From: DATCVR01 sp036566745
GTDB taxonomy: Bacteria; Actinomycetota; Actinomycetes; Jiangellales; Jiangellaceae
Assembly: GCA_036566745.1 (NCBI GenBank)
Contig: DATCVR010000003.1
Coordinates: 1 to 31,396, forward strand
DNA length: 31,396 bases
Direction of reading: 5' to 3'
The notes below the pieces were generated by a model. It did no database searches. It was not told where the DNA came from and was given only the letters and a program-made list of their open reading frames with translations. The position numbers and the translations under genes were made by a program. Within the stretch, counting starts at the first letter, position 1. Every line of letters begins with the position of its first letter. Shown here piece after piece: positions 10,320 through 18,910 of this stretch.

Positions 10320-11693
10320 TCATACGTCGAAGCCGATGGTCACGAAGCGCGGCCGGTAGATCGACACGTCGTCGAACAGGTCGCTCTCCTGGCGGAGGTT
10401 GGCACCGCGCTGCGCCCAGCTGTGCACGTTGTACGAGACGACCAGGCGGCCCGGGCCACGGTCGATGTGCGGATGAGCGTGGGAGTTGTGGGTGTAGACG
10501 TTCGGATTGCGATAGGTCCCGGCCACTCCTGTCTCCGGCGTCGTGTAGAGCACGGTCTTGTCCTCGAACGGCCCGTACGGCGTCGGCGCGGCATAGCCCA
10601 CGATGTCGGCGCTCATGACCTCGGTGGTGTCGTGGGTGAGCAGGAGGTACCCGCCGTCGATCGGGGTGACGCTGAACTCGTTGGCGACCCCGGCGAGGTG
10701 GTCGGCGGCGCGGAACTCGTCCGAGGTCCAGTTGCCCCCGGCATCGAGGTACTCCCAGGCCCCGAACATGCTCGGACCCTCGATCCGGGCGATGCGCAAG
10801 TGCTTCGTCGTGCCAGTGTCCCGCGATCCGTAGACGTAGGTGTGGGTGTCGGTCCGGTGGATGGCCGACGCCCACGACACGGTGCGTTGCCGGGTGGGCA
10901 CGTCGTGCCGGGCGATCGGGCGCCGGAGGTCGCCCGGATCGAGCCGTAGGACGGTCAACCCGACCGCCCGGGTGCCGGCCTCGTAGCGCCGGTAGGCGAT
11001 CTCCACCGCGCCGTCGTGCAACTGGGCGTCGCCGGCCCAGTACACGTGGTCGCCCCGCAACGAATGGGCGGTCAGGAGCGACTCCGGCGCGCCAGGCACG
11101 CCACCGGTGATCGTCCGGAACCGGTCGCCGTCCTGGACCACGAACGTGTTGTTGACCATCGGCGTCGTGCCCCCGAGGCTCCGGCTGGGTGGTCGCGAGC
11201 CGTCCGGGTTCACGGTGCCGAGGTAGGTGTCGGAGAAGATCCACAGGCTGCGGCCGTCGGGCAACTCGACCGAGTACGTGCTGTCCGCGCCGGTCCAGGT
11301 CTCGGCACTGGAGTTGTCGTTGCCGTACGCGTTGAACAGCGCGGTCAGCGGGTCCACCTCGACGGCGACCACGCGCGGCACTCGCACCACCGGAGCGGGC
11401 CGCACGACCGGGGCGGCCGTGCCGGTCGCCGACGAGTCAGGCGCCACCGCGCTCCGGTGCAGCTCGAGCCGGACGACCTCGTCATGGATCGCCCGGTAGA
11501 CGATCCGCCCGGTCTCGGTCACCGCGTTGATCACCGGCTCGGCCGGGGCCGCGACCGCGTGCCCGTGAGCGTGCATCCGGCGGACCCACAGACGCAGCTC
11601 CTCGCGTATCCGCCGGATCGCCTCGTCGGCGTCGGAGTTGGCGCGTCGCACCGATGCGATCGCCGCGTCGAGATGGTTCTCACCTCCGGTCAC
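10320..11693 (-). CDS. Propeller-like protein (DUF5005/DUF4185-like), paralogue C, intact
   Basis: This 457-residue protein has no signal peptide or membrane span, so it is predicted cytoplasmic. Residues 1 to about 100 are mostly amphipathic helix (LDAAIASVRRANSDADEAIR, then YRAIHDEVVRLEL). From about 115 a repeated beta-type domain follows: DPLTALFNAYGNDNSS, WTGADSTYSVELPDGRSLWI, FSDTYLGTVNPDGSRP, NNTFVVQDGD, YWAGDAQLHDG, THTYVYGSRD, GVANEFSVTP, LLLTHDTTE, GPFEDKTVLYTTPETG, HPHIDRGPGRLVVSYNVHSW and SIYRPRFVT. The repeated DGR-LWIFSDT style is that of propeller proteins such as DUF4185 (the GH183 D-arabinanases) and DUF5005; the match is from memory and the exact family is uncertain. Start GTG at 11693 overlaps the stop of gene D as GTGA. 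A furanosidase-like or glycan-binding role is inferred from context. Confidence 0.75.
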   Translation of the reverse strand: MTGGENHLDAAIASVRRANSDADEAIRRIREELRLWVRRMHAHGHAVAAPAEPVINAVTETGRIVYRAIHDEVVRLELHRSAVAPDSSATGTAAPVVRPAPVVRVPRVVAVEVDPLTALFNAYGNDNSSAETWTGADSTYSVELPDGRSLWIFSDTYLGTVNPDGSRPPSRSLGGTTPMVNNTFVVQDGDRFRTITGGVPGAPESLLTAHSLRGDHVYWAGDAQLHDGAVEIAYRRYEAGTRAVGLTVLRLDPGDLRRPIARHDVPTRQRTVSWASAIHRTDTHTYVYGSRDTGTTKHLRIARIEGPSMFGAWEYLDAGGNWTSDEFRAADHLAGVANEFSVTPIDGGYLLLTHDTTEVMSADIVGYAAPTPYGPFEDKTVLYTTPETGVAGTYRNPNVYTHNSHAHPHIDRGPGRLVVSYNVHSWAQRGANLRQESDLFDDVSIYRPRFVTIGFDV

Positions 11694-13084
11694 GGCGCGA
11701 ACCGGACCGTGACGAATCGCGGCCGATAGATGCTGGCGTCGCTGTAGACCTCGAGTGGTTCGCCGGGCTTCCGTCCCGGTGACGCGAAGGCGTTCACGTT
11801 GTAGGAGATGAGCAACCCGTCGGAGCCACGGTCGACGCCGGGATGGGCGTGCGCGTTGCTGGTGTAGACGTTGGGGTTGCGGTAGGTGCCGGCCGCTCCG
11901 GTCTCCGGCGTCGTGTAGAGCACGGTCTTGTCCTCGAACGGGCCGAGTGGCGATGATGCCGCGTAGGCGACGATGTCCGGCGACAGCGGCTCCGTGGTGT
12001 CGTGCGTGACCAGCACATACGCATCGCCCATCCGGGTCACGCTGAACTCGTTCGCCACGCCCGCGAACTGGTTGGCGGCTGCCGGCTCGCGGTCCGACCA
12101 CTGCCCGTCGGCGGTGTAGAACTCCCAGGTGCCCATCAGGCTGTCGCCTTCGATCCGGGCGACGCGCAGGTGCTTCGTCTCGCTGATGTCCTCGGCGCCG
12201 TACACGTAGGTGTACCCGTCGGCCCGGACCACGGCCGATCCCCACGAGACGAAGGACGTGGCCTTCAGCTCCCGCACCTCCACCGGCCGAGTCAGGTCGG
12301 CCGGATCGAAACGAGTGATCGCGAGCCCCTGCGCGAACCCGTACGGACTGTGGCGGCGGTAGGCGATCTCGAGGTGGCCGTCGTGCATGACGGCGTCGCC
12401 CGCCCAGAAGACACTTCCGCCGGTGAAGCCGAGATCGCGGGCTTCCAGGAGCGACGCGGGGGCACCGGGCCGGCCGCCGATGATCGTGGTGAGCCGGTCG
12501 CCGTCCTGGACCACGAAGCTGTTGTTGAGCATCACGGTGGCTCCCCCCTCCTCCCGGACCACCGGCCGTGAGCCGTCCGGGTTCACGATGCCGAGGAACG
12601 TGTCGGAGAAGATCCACAGCGTCCGCCCGTCCGGGAGCTGGATCGAGAAGGTCGAGTCGCCGCCGGTCCAGTTCTCGTCACTGGAGTTGTCGTCTCCGTA
12701 GTCCTGGAACCGCCGGCTCAGCGGGTCCACCTCGACGCTCACCACCCGCGGCACCCTGGCCGGTCGCACCCCAGCCGCGGTCCGCGGTGCGGCAGCGTCC
12801 GCGAGTCCGGCAGCGTTCGTTTCCGCGTCGACCGCACGACCGCGCCGGGATCGCAGCTCCTCCACGCGGGCGATCTCGGCCCGGATGACCCGCTCGATCA
12901 GCTGGTCCGTCTCCGCCGACGTGCGATGCACCAGAGCCGCGGCCTCGGCACTCGGGAACCCGAGCTCGCGCAGCCGCCGGGCCCGCCGCCGCGCGACGTC
13001 CTGCATCGCCTGGAAACCCCTCTCGGAGGCGTCGTCGGCGGACCGCAACAGGACGACCGCGGCGTCGAGATCTCCGCTGGTCAC
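11690..13084 (-). CDS. Propeller-like protein (DUF5005/DUF4185-like), paralogue D, intact
   Basis: This 464-residue cytoplasmic protein has the same architecture as gene C. The N-terminal helical region (VTSGDLDAAVVLLRSADD, ARRRARRLRELG, VIRAEIARVEELRSRRG) is followed by an Ala-rich linker and the beta domain: GDDNSSDENWTGGDST, LPDGRTLWIFSDTFLG, NNSFVVQDGDRLTT, FWAGDAVMHDGHLEIAYRR, YTYVYGAEDI, KHLRVARIEGDSLMGTWEF, GVANEFSVT, LVTHDTTE, GPFEDKTVLYTTPETG and SIYRPRFVTVRF. With gene C it is one of only two uninterrupted copies. The GTG at 13084 overlaps the stop of copy E (GTGA), and its own stop overlaps the start of C in the same way. The exact reaction is unknown; binding or hydrolysis of the imported glycoside or a breakdown product is the best contextual guess. 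Confidence 0.76.
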   Translation of the reverse strand: MTSGDLDAAVVLLRSADDASERGFQAMQDVARRRARRLRELGFPSAEAAALVHRTSAETDQLIERVIRAEIARVEELRSRRGRAVDAETNAAGLADAAAPRTAAGVRPARVPRVVSVEVDPLSRRFQDYGDDNSSDENWTGGDSTFSIQLPDGRTLWIFSDTFLGIVNPDGSRPVVREEGGATVMLNNSFVVQDGDRLTTIIGGRPGAPASLLEARDLGFTGGSVFWAGDAVMHDGHLEIAYRRHSPYGFAQGLAITRFDPADLTRPVEVRELKATSFVSWGSAVVRADGYTYVYGAEDISETKHLRVARIEGDSLMGTWEFYTADGQWSDREPAAANQFAGVANEFSVTRMGDAYVLVTHDTTEPLSPDIVAYAASSPLGPFEDKTVLYTTPETGAAGTYRNPNVYTSNAHAHPGVDRGSDGLLISYNVNAFASPGRKPGEPLEVYSDASIYRPRFVTVRFAP

Positions 13085-14531
13085 GAGCCGAACCGAATCG
13101 TCACGAAACGCGGCCGGAAGACCGTCACGTCGCCGATCACCTCGTCGGTGTTCGCGTTGTCCGCCTCGCCCGGCAGCGGCCAGGCGTGGACGTTGTACGA
13201 CACGAGCAACCCGCCAGGACCACGATCGACGCTCGTGTGGGCGTGAGCGTTGTGGGTGTAGACCCGTGGGCTGCCGTACGTGCCGTTCGCGCCGGTCTCC
13301 GGGGTCGTGTACAACACCGTCTTGTCCTCGAACGGGCCGTACGGCGTAGGCCCCATGTACCCGACGATGTCGGGGCTCAGCGGGGTCGTGGTGTCGTGGG
13401 TGAGCAGCAGGTAGCCGCCGTCGAGCGGGGTGACGCTGAACTCGTTGGCCACGCCGTGCAGCTGCCGGGTGGACGCGTTCAGGTCCGGGGACCACCGGCC
13501 CTCGCCGGTGTAGTACTCCCAGTCGCCGATCATGCTGTCCCCACGAACCCGCGCGCGATCTGCAGGTACTTTCCGGACGGCGCGTCCTCGGAGCCGTACA
13601 CATAGGTGTACCCGTCCGCGCGACGCACCGCGGATCCCCAGGCGATCGGGCTCTCGTCGGGCAGCTCCACCTGGTCGACCGGTGCGTCCAGGGAGTCGGG
13701 ATCGAACGTGACGACGGCACAGATCCCGGCGAACTCCGAGTCGACGTAGCGGCGGTACATGATCTCGACCCGGCCTTCGCACAGCTGCGCGTCGCCGGCC
13801 CAGTAGAGGTCCAACGGGCCCTTGGCGCCGAACGGAGCCACGACCGGTCCGGGCACCGTCCCGGAACGCCCCGACCGCCGCGATCCCATGACCGTGGACA
13901 GCGACGTGCCGTCCTGGACCACGAGCGTGTTGGCCGGCATGTACAGCTCGCCACCCTCGACCAGCGCCGGCCGGGTTCCGTCCGGGTACACCGGTCCGAC
14001 CAGTGTGTCGGAGAAGACCCAGACGACCCGCCCGTCCCGAAGCTTGACGGAGTAGGTGCTGTCCGCGCCGGTCCATCGGGTGGCGTCGGTGCTCGCGTCG
14101 GCGTAGGCGTTGAACAGTTGCGTCAGCTCATCAGGCTCGACGGCGAGGACGGGCGGAACGGTCGTCCGGCCAGGCGCGGCCGTGGCGCTCGGCGTCGGCT
14201 CGTGCACGGACGCGATCGGCGCACCGGCGCCCCGGGCGGCCCGGGCGTCCTCCCGCTCGCGGATCCGATCGATCCAGTCGAGCTGGCACTCGATCTTCCC
14301 GCCCACCCGGTCGCGGAACGACACGACGGCGCTGCCGGCACGGATCGCCAGCTCCTCGATGCGGGCGCCGATCGCCGAGGCGGCCTCGCCGCGAGCCTCC
14401 GGTCCGATCACGGCCAGGAGGCGGCGCGTGGTCTCCCTGATCTCGGCGACCAGATCGCCGGCCAGGCCGTGCACGTCCTCGCGCGCGCACTCCAGCTCGG
14501 CGGTCGCGGCCGCGATCCGGGACTCGTTCAC
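13081..14531 (-). pseudogene. Propeller-like paralogue E, frameshifted
   Basis: The frame from GTG 14531 (VNESRIAAATAELECAREDV) runs through ADASTDATRWTGADSTYSVK, VWVFSDTLVG, YWAGDAQLCEG and YTYVYGSEDAPSGKYLQIAR, then stops after seven foreign codons at 13530. The rest of the family sequence continues in another frame: VRGDSMIGDWEYY, GVANEFSVTP, LLTHDTT, GPFEDKTVLYTTPETG, ending at 13081. The switch lies in GCGCGC at 13551-13556. Removing one GC dinucleotide restores IARVRGDS, matching IARIEGDS in gene D. The gene length (1451 nt = 3x483+2) also fits a 2-base insertion; corrected product about 482 residues. GTGA overlap with the lyase gene upstream and with D downstream. Replication slippage or a base-calling error are both possible. 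Confidence 0.82.
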
Positions 14532-15418
14532 CCCTGTGCAGGTCCGCCGACGATGTCCGCGGTGACGTCGCCCCGGCCGCTGGGTGTCCCGGCCGTCGTG
14601 TCCCGTGCGGCCAGGTCCAGGACGCGCCGGGCCCGCTCGACCATCGCGACGTCTAGGAAGCTGCCGTCCTGGAGTACGACGACTCCGGCGCCCGCCTCCT
14701 GCGCCCCGGCCACGGCCGTCACCACCTCCTCGGCCTGCTCGACCTCCGCCGTCGTGGGCGTGAACGCCGCCTCGATGACCGCGAGCTGACGCGGGTGGAT
14801 GGCCGCCCGGCCGACGAAGCCGAGCCGCCGTCCGAGCCCGGTCGAGGAGGCCAGGCCGGCCAGGTCGGTGACGTTCGGGTACACCGCCATGGCCGGTGGC
14901 GGCAGTCCGGCCGCCCGCGCGGCCACGACCAGGCGCTGACGGCTCCACGCGAGCCCGTCGTCGTCGCTCACCCCGAGGTCGGACCGGAGGTCGGCCTCCC
15001 CCAGGCCCACCGTCGCCACCCCGGGGGCTCGGGCGATCTCGCCGGCAGCCTCGACGCCCGCGGCGGTCTCGATCAGCACGTGAACCCGGCGCGGACCCAC
15101 CACGGCCACCACGGCGGCCACGTCGGCGGGCGAGGTCACCTTCGGCACCCGGACGCCCACCTCGCCCGGCAGCCGGGCGACCATCGCCAGATCGGGCTCC
15201 GCCCAGGCGGTGCCCAGCGCGTTGACGCGGACCTGGACGGCCCGGCCGCGACGATCCGCGAGGAGAGCCGGCAACCCCGCACGCGCGCGGTCCTTCGCCA
15301 CCGGCGCCACGGCGTCCTCGAGGTCGACGACCACTACGTCGGCGCCGCCGTCCAGGGCCTTGCCGACCACGTCCGGGCGGTCGGCCGGTGCGTAGAGCAG
15401 CGTGACGACGACGGTCAT
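14528..15418 (-). CDS. CitE-like CoA-ester lyase (HpcH/HpaI aldolase superfamily)
   Basis: A 296-residue TIM-barrel protein of the CitE/malyl-CoA/citramalyl-CoA lyase group, which cleave beta-hydroxyacyl-CoA thioesters to acetyl-CoA (or an analogue) plus a 2-oxoacid with Mg2+. Seen motifs: LLYAPADRPDVVGKAL at the N-terminus, DVVVVDLEDAV (27-37), the substrate Arg R64 in VQVRVNALG, and the metal ligands E117 (VLIETAAGVEAA) and D143 (GLGEADLRSDLG), then FVGRAAIHPRQ. No citrate-lyase alpha or gamma subunits are nearby, so this is a free-standing lyase and not citrate lyase itself. ATGA overlap with the CoA-transferase gene upstream strongly suggests that the two act in sequence: the transferase makes the CoA ester, this enzyme cleaves it. 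The actual acid is unknown. Confidence 0.85.
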   Translation of the reverse strand: MTVVVTLLYAPADRPDVVGKALDGGADVVVVDLEDAVAPVAKDRARAGLPALLADRRGRAVQVRVNALGTAWAEPDLAMVARLPGEVGVRVPKVTSPADVAAVVAVVGPRRVHVLIETAAGVEAAGEIARAPGVATVGLGEADLRSDLGVSDDDGLAWSRQRLVVAARAAGLPPPAMAVYPNVTDLAGLASSTGLGRRLGFVGRAAIHPRQLAVIEAAFTPTTAEVEQAEEVVTAVAGAQEAGAGVVVLQDGSFLDVAMVERARRVLDLAARDTTAGTPSGRGDVTADIVGGPAQG

Positions 15419-16620
15419 ATCGCGCCCTCCCGCCGGAGTCGGGCCAGCTCTTCGGCGCCGTAACCCAGCCCGGCCAGCACTGCGTCGGTGTCGGCGCCGT
15501 GGGCCCGCCCGGCGAAGCGCACCCGGCCCGGCGTCTCCGACAACCGGAACAGCACGTTCTGCATCGCGACCGACCCGAGATCGTCGTCCTCGGCGTGCAC
15601 CACCGTTCCCAGCGCGGCGAACTGCGGGTCGGCGACGATGTCGGACGCGTCGTAGATCGGCGCGACGGCAGCCTCGGCCGCCTCGAACGCGGCCACCACC
15701 TCGTCCCGGCTGCGCTCGGCGATCCAGGCACCTACGGCCGCGTCGAGGTCGTCGGCGTGCTGGACGCGTCCCGCGCCCGTCGCAAACCACGGCCGGTCGA
15801 CCACGTCGGCTCGCCCCACCAGGCGCATGACCCGCTCGGCGATGTTCTGCGAACTGGTGGAGACCGCCACCCAGCGCCCGTCGGCGCACCGGTAGGTGTT
15901 GCGGGGGGCGTTGTTGACCGATCGGTTGCCGGTGCGCGGCTGGACCGTCCCCAGCTGGTCCCACTGGGTGATCTGTGGGCCGAGCACGGCGAGCATCGGT
16001 TCGACGATCGCGAGGTCGACCACCTGACCACGCCCGGTGCCGTGGCGGGCGAACAGCGCCGTCGTCACCGCATACGCCGAGGCCAGCGACGCGATCCCGT
16101 CGGCGAGCCCGAACGGCGGCAGCGTCGGTGGTCCCCCGGGCTCGCCGGTCATCGCGGCGAAGCCACTCATCGCCTCGGCGAGCGTCCCGAAGCCGGGCCG
16201 GCGGCGGTACGGCCCGAGCTGGCCGAACCCGGTGATACGGGCCAGGACGAGGCCGGGGTTGGTGGCCGCGAGCTGGTCGTAGCCGAGCCCCCAGCGCTCC
16301 AGGGTGTCCGGGCGGAAGTTCTCGACCACCACGTCGGCACTGGCGGCGAGCCTGGCGAAGACCTGCTGGCCGCCGGGCGTGGACAGGTCGGCCGTGACGG
16401 CCTGCTTGTTCCGGCCCAGCGTCTTCGACCAGAGGTTGTGGCCCTCCTTCGCGGCTCCGTGGCCGCGGGCCGGATCGGGGCGCCGGGGGTGCTCGACCTT
16501 GATCACCTCGGCGCCCATGTCGCCCAGGTGCATCGCGGTGAGCGGCCCGGCGAACAGCGTGGACACGTCGACCACCCGAACCCCGCTCAGCGGCCCGTCT
16601 CTCGTCGGTTCCGGACTCAT
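15415..16620 (-). CDS. Family III (CaiB/BaiF-type) CoA-transferase
   Basis: This 401-residue enzyme moves CoA between carboxylic acids through an aspartyl-CoA intermediate. Motifs: GVRVVDVSTLFAGPL, HLGDMGAEVIKVEHP, DVVVENFRPDTLERWGLGYD, LVLARITGFGQLGPY and RHGTGRGQVVDLAI. The probable catalytic Asp is D174 in FGLADGIASLASAY, the position equivalent to D169 of formyl-CoA transferase. The ATG at 16620 overlaps the upstream kinase stop by one base (TGATG); a GTG one codon earlier is also possible. Its stop overlaps the CitE-like gene as ATGA. The pair resembles modules that activate and split C5 hydroxy-dicarboxylates such as citramalate, but the substrate cannot be read from sequence. Confidence 0.88.
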   Translation of the reverse strand: MSPEPTRDGPLSGVRVVDVSTLFAGPLTAMHLGDMGAEVIKVEHPRRPDPARGHGAAKEGHNLWSKTLGRNKQAVTADLSTPGGQQVFARLAASADVVVENFRPDTLERWGLGYDQLAATNPGLVLARITGFGQLGPYRRRPGFGTLAEAMSGFAAMTGEPGGPPTLPPFGLADGIASLASAYAVTTALFARHGTGRGQVVDLAIVEPMLAVLGPQITQWDQLGTVQPRTGNRSVNNAPRNTYRCADGRWVAVSTSSQNIAERVMRLVGRADVVDRPWFATGAGRVQHADDLDAAVGAWIAERSRDEVVAAFEAAEAAVAPIYDASDIVADPQFAALGTVVHAEDDDLGSVAMQNVLFRLSETPGRVRFAGRAHGADTDAVLAGLGYGAEELARLRREGAI

Positions 16621-17546
16621 CACGGTGCACCGTCCCGGGTCGCGAGGAAGGCGTCGACCTCGGCCCGGAGCGGCATCGACGACGACGCCCCGAATCGCTG
16701 GACGGACAGGGCCGATGCCGCCGACGCCCGGCGCAGCGCCGCGTCCGTTCCCAGCCCTTCGACCAGCGCCGCCGCCAGGACGCCCACGAACGTGTCGCCT
16801 GCCGCGGTGGTGTCGACGGCCTCGACCTCGAAGGCCGGGACGAGCTCCGGCTCGGCGCCGGCGACCACGTGGGCGGCACCGCGACGGCCGAGCGTCACGA
16901 CCACCTCGCCGCAGCGCTCGGCCAGCGCCCGGGCGGCGTCCATCGGGTCGGCGACGCCCGTGATGACCGTCGCCTCGTGCTCGTTGGGGACCAGGAGGTC
17001 AACGTGAGCCAGCAGCGCGTCGGACAGCGCGAGCGCCGGAGCCGGGGTCAGAACGGTCCGTACCCCGGCGGCGCGGGCGTGGGCCGCGGCGGCCTCGACG
17101 ATCGGCAAGGGCAGCTCGAGCTGGAGCAACAGCATCGCCGCGGAGGAGATGACGGCCCGATGCGCGTCGGTGAGCGCGGTGAGTGTGCCGTTGGCGCCGG
17201 CGACGACGACGATGGAGTTGTCGCCGCCGCCGTCGACGGTGATGTGGGCGGTCCCGGTGGGCTGGTCGTGGCTGACCGCGACGCCGTCGACCCGCACGTG
17301 CTCCGCGCGCAGCAGCTCGACGATCTCGCGGCCGAACGCGTCGTCGCCCACGGCACCCGCGAACACCACCGGAGCGCCGCCCCGCGCGGCCGCCAGCGCC
17401 TGGTTCGCCCCCTTGCCACCGGGCACGGTGCGGAAGGCCAGCCCCGACACCGTCTCGCCGCGTCCCGGTGCCCGTGGCACGGTCACGACCAGATCCATGT
17501 TCGCGCTGCCCAGCACGGCGATCGTGGCCGGACCCGGTGCCGTCAT
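16620..17546 (-). CDS. Ribokinase-like PfkB-family sugar kinase
   Basis: A 308-residue cytoplasmic kinase. It carries both PfkB signatures: the N-terminal VPGGKGANQALAAARGG (41-57, glycine pair contacting sugar) and the C-terminal VDTTAAGDTFVGVLAAAL with catalytic base D251 in the AAGD anion hole. AVLGSANMDLVVTVPRAPGRGETVSG and PNEHEATVITG are typical of ribokinase rather than fructokinase. Ribokinase converts ribose to ribose-5-phosphate. Placed directly after four ADP-ribosylglycohydrolase-type genes (ATGA overlap with the last), it is the expected next step if those release free ribose. Some PfkB members act on nucleosides or other furanoses, so the substrate remains an inference. Confidence 0.85.
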   Translation of the reverse strand: MTAPGPATIAVLGSANMDLVVTVPRAPGRGETVSGLAFRTVPGGKGANQALAAARGGAPVVFAGAVGDDAFGREIVELLRAEHVRVDGVAVSHDQPTGTAHITVDGGGDNSIVVVAGANGTLTALTDAHRAVISSAAMLLLQLELPLPIVEAAAAHARAAGVRTVLTPAPALALSDALLAHVDLLVPNEHEATVITGVADPMDAARALAERCGEVVVTLGRRGAAHVVAGAEPELVPAFEVEAVDTTAAGDTFVGVLAAALVEGLGTDAALRRASAASALSVQRFGASSSMPLRAEVDAFLATRDGAP

Positions 17547-18910
17547 CGTCGTTCCTCCCGCCCGGGGGCGGCCGCCAGCGTGCGGTCGGCCAGCTCATCG
17601 AACCCGATGCCGTCGAAGCCGCTCACGCTCGAGGCCAGCCGGTTGCGCAGGGGCGCCGTCCAGCGTTCGGGAAGCGCCGCCGCACCGTTCAGCCCGCCCA
17701 CGATCGACCCGACCGTCGCGCCGTTGGAATCGGTGTCCCATCCCCCGCCGACGACCGCCGTGATGGACCGGGTGAAATCGCCCCGGCCAAAGCTGAGGGC
17801 GGCCGCCGTGAGCGCCGCGTTGTTCAGCACATGCACCCAGTGGAGGTGTCCGTAACGCGCCTCGACCTCGTCGACGACCAGCTCGGCGTCGGTGTGTCGG
17901 GCCCCGGCGGCGCGGCCGAACCGGATGGCCTCGGCGTAGCGGGACTCGGGCGGCACCACGGCCGAGGCGGCGTCGAGGACCTCGTCGACCGTCGTCGCCA
18001 CCACGGCCACGGCGCAGGCCGCGGCCACGAACATCTCGCCGTAGACGCCGTTGCGGGTATGGCTGACCACGGCGTCGCGCCAGGCCAGCTCGGCGGCCCG
18101 GGCCGGGTCGCCCGCGCATGCCCAGCCGAACACGTCGCCCCGGATCTGCGCGCCGATCCAGTCGCCGAACGGGTTGCGCACCCGGGCGGAGGCCGGTGGG
18201 ACGTGGCCCAGCAGGAGGTTGCGGTACGCCACCCGCTCGGCGGTGAACACCCGTCCGGCCGGAAGCTCGGCCAGCCAGGTCTCGGCCACGTCGTCGCTGG
18301 TGAACGACGGTCCGTGCCGCTCGAGCAGGGCCAGGGCGATCAGCGCGAAGTTGAGGTCGTCGTCCTCGGGCATCCCGTCGATGTTCTCGGCCAGGCTCGT
18401 GGGCGCGCTGCGGCGGTTCCAGGGCCAGCGGGCGGCGACGGCGTCGGGCAGGCCCCGCGCGGTGAACCAGTCGTCCAGGGGCCAGCGGGCGCCCGCGTCG
18501 AGGAGCTCGCGGATGCCCTGCCGCGGGATCTTCTCCACCGGCTTGCCGAGCAGACATCCGGCGGCCCGTCCGAGCCAGCCGCCGTGGACTCGGTCGAGCA
18601 GATCCGCGGGCACGGGCGTCACCTGGGGCTCGCCCAGGCCAGGCGACACCGCGCGGATCGCGTCGAGGTCGGTGGGCTCGGCGGCGTCGTAGGGCGAGGG
18701 CCGGAGGTCGATCTCGTCGAGGATCTCCAGCGCCGGACCGCGCAGCGCTGGATCGGCCGGCTCCGGCGATGCTCCGGAATGCCGAGGCTGCGGGTCGCCG
18801 CCGAGGTCCACCCACCGGGCCACCAGGTCGGCGACGTTCACGCCGTCGAGTCCGGCCTGGTGGAGGGCGTGTCCCACCAGGTCCTCGGGTTGCACCCAGG
18901 TCAGGCGCAT
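17543..18910 (-). CDS. ADP-ribosylglycohydrolase-family protein with N-terminal extension (AH4)
   Basis: This 455-residue protein is the longest of the four ADP-ribosylglycohydrolase-fold (ARH/DraG) proteins here. About 100 residues of unrecognised sequence (MRLTWVQPEDLVGHALHQAG onward) precede the catalytic all-alpha domain, which starts at DRVHGGWLGRAAGCLLGKPVE. Metal ligands expected in this family are visible: EDDDLNFAL (182-190) in place of the usual TDDT, and D392/D394 in GGGWDTDSNGATVGSIVGGL. VVSHTRNGVYGEMF corresponds to the conserved VSH loop. The family hydrolyses N- or O-ribosyl bonds with two Mg2+ ions. ATG 18910 overlaps the AH3 stop by one base, and its stop overlaps the kinase start (ATGA). 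A metabolic rather than protein-de-ADP-ribosylating role is inferred from the transporter context. Confidence 0.85.
   Translation of the reverse strand: MRLTWVQPEDLVGHALHQAGLDGVNVADLVARWVDLGGDPQPRHSGASPEPADPALRGPALEILDEIDLRPSPYDAAEPTDLDAIRAVSPGLGEPQVTPVPADLLDRVHGGWLGRAAGCLLGKPVEKIPRQGIRELLDAGARWPLDDWFTARGLPDAVAARWPWNRRSAPTSLAENIDGMPEDDDLNFALIALALLERHGPSFTSDDVAETWLAELPAGRVFTAERVAYRNLLLGHVPPASARVRNPFGDWIGAQIRGDVFGWACAGDPARAAELAWRDAVVSHTRNGVYGEMFVAAACAVAVVATTVDEVLDAASAVVPPESRYAEAIRFGRAAGARHTDAELVVDEVEARYGHLHWVHVLNNAALTAAALSFGRGDFTRSITAVVGGGWDTDSNGATVGSIVGGLNGAAALPERWTAPLRNRLASSVSGFDGIGFDELADRTLAAAPGREERR

Noticed and set aside
10320..12617. A single 765-codon frame spanning the junction of paralogues C and D
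   Set aside because: Only its C-terminal 457 codons match the family; the upstream part is an off-frame reading of gene D, whose own frame is intact and ends by GTGA overlap at 11690.
13530..13560. Programmed ribosomal frameshifting to make full-length paralogue E
   Set aside because: No slippery heptamer or downstream stem was evident; a 2-base expansion of GCGCGC explains the shift and sister copies show ordinary inactivating lesions.
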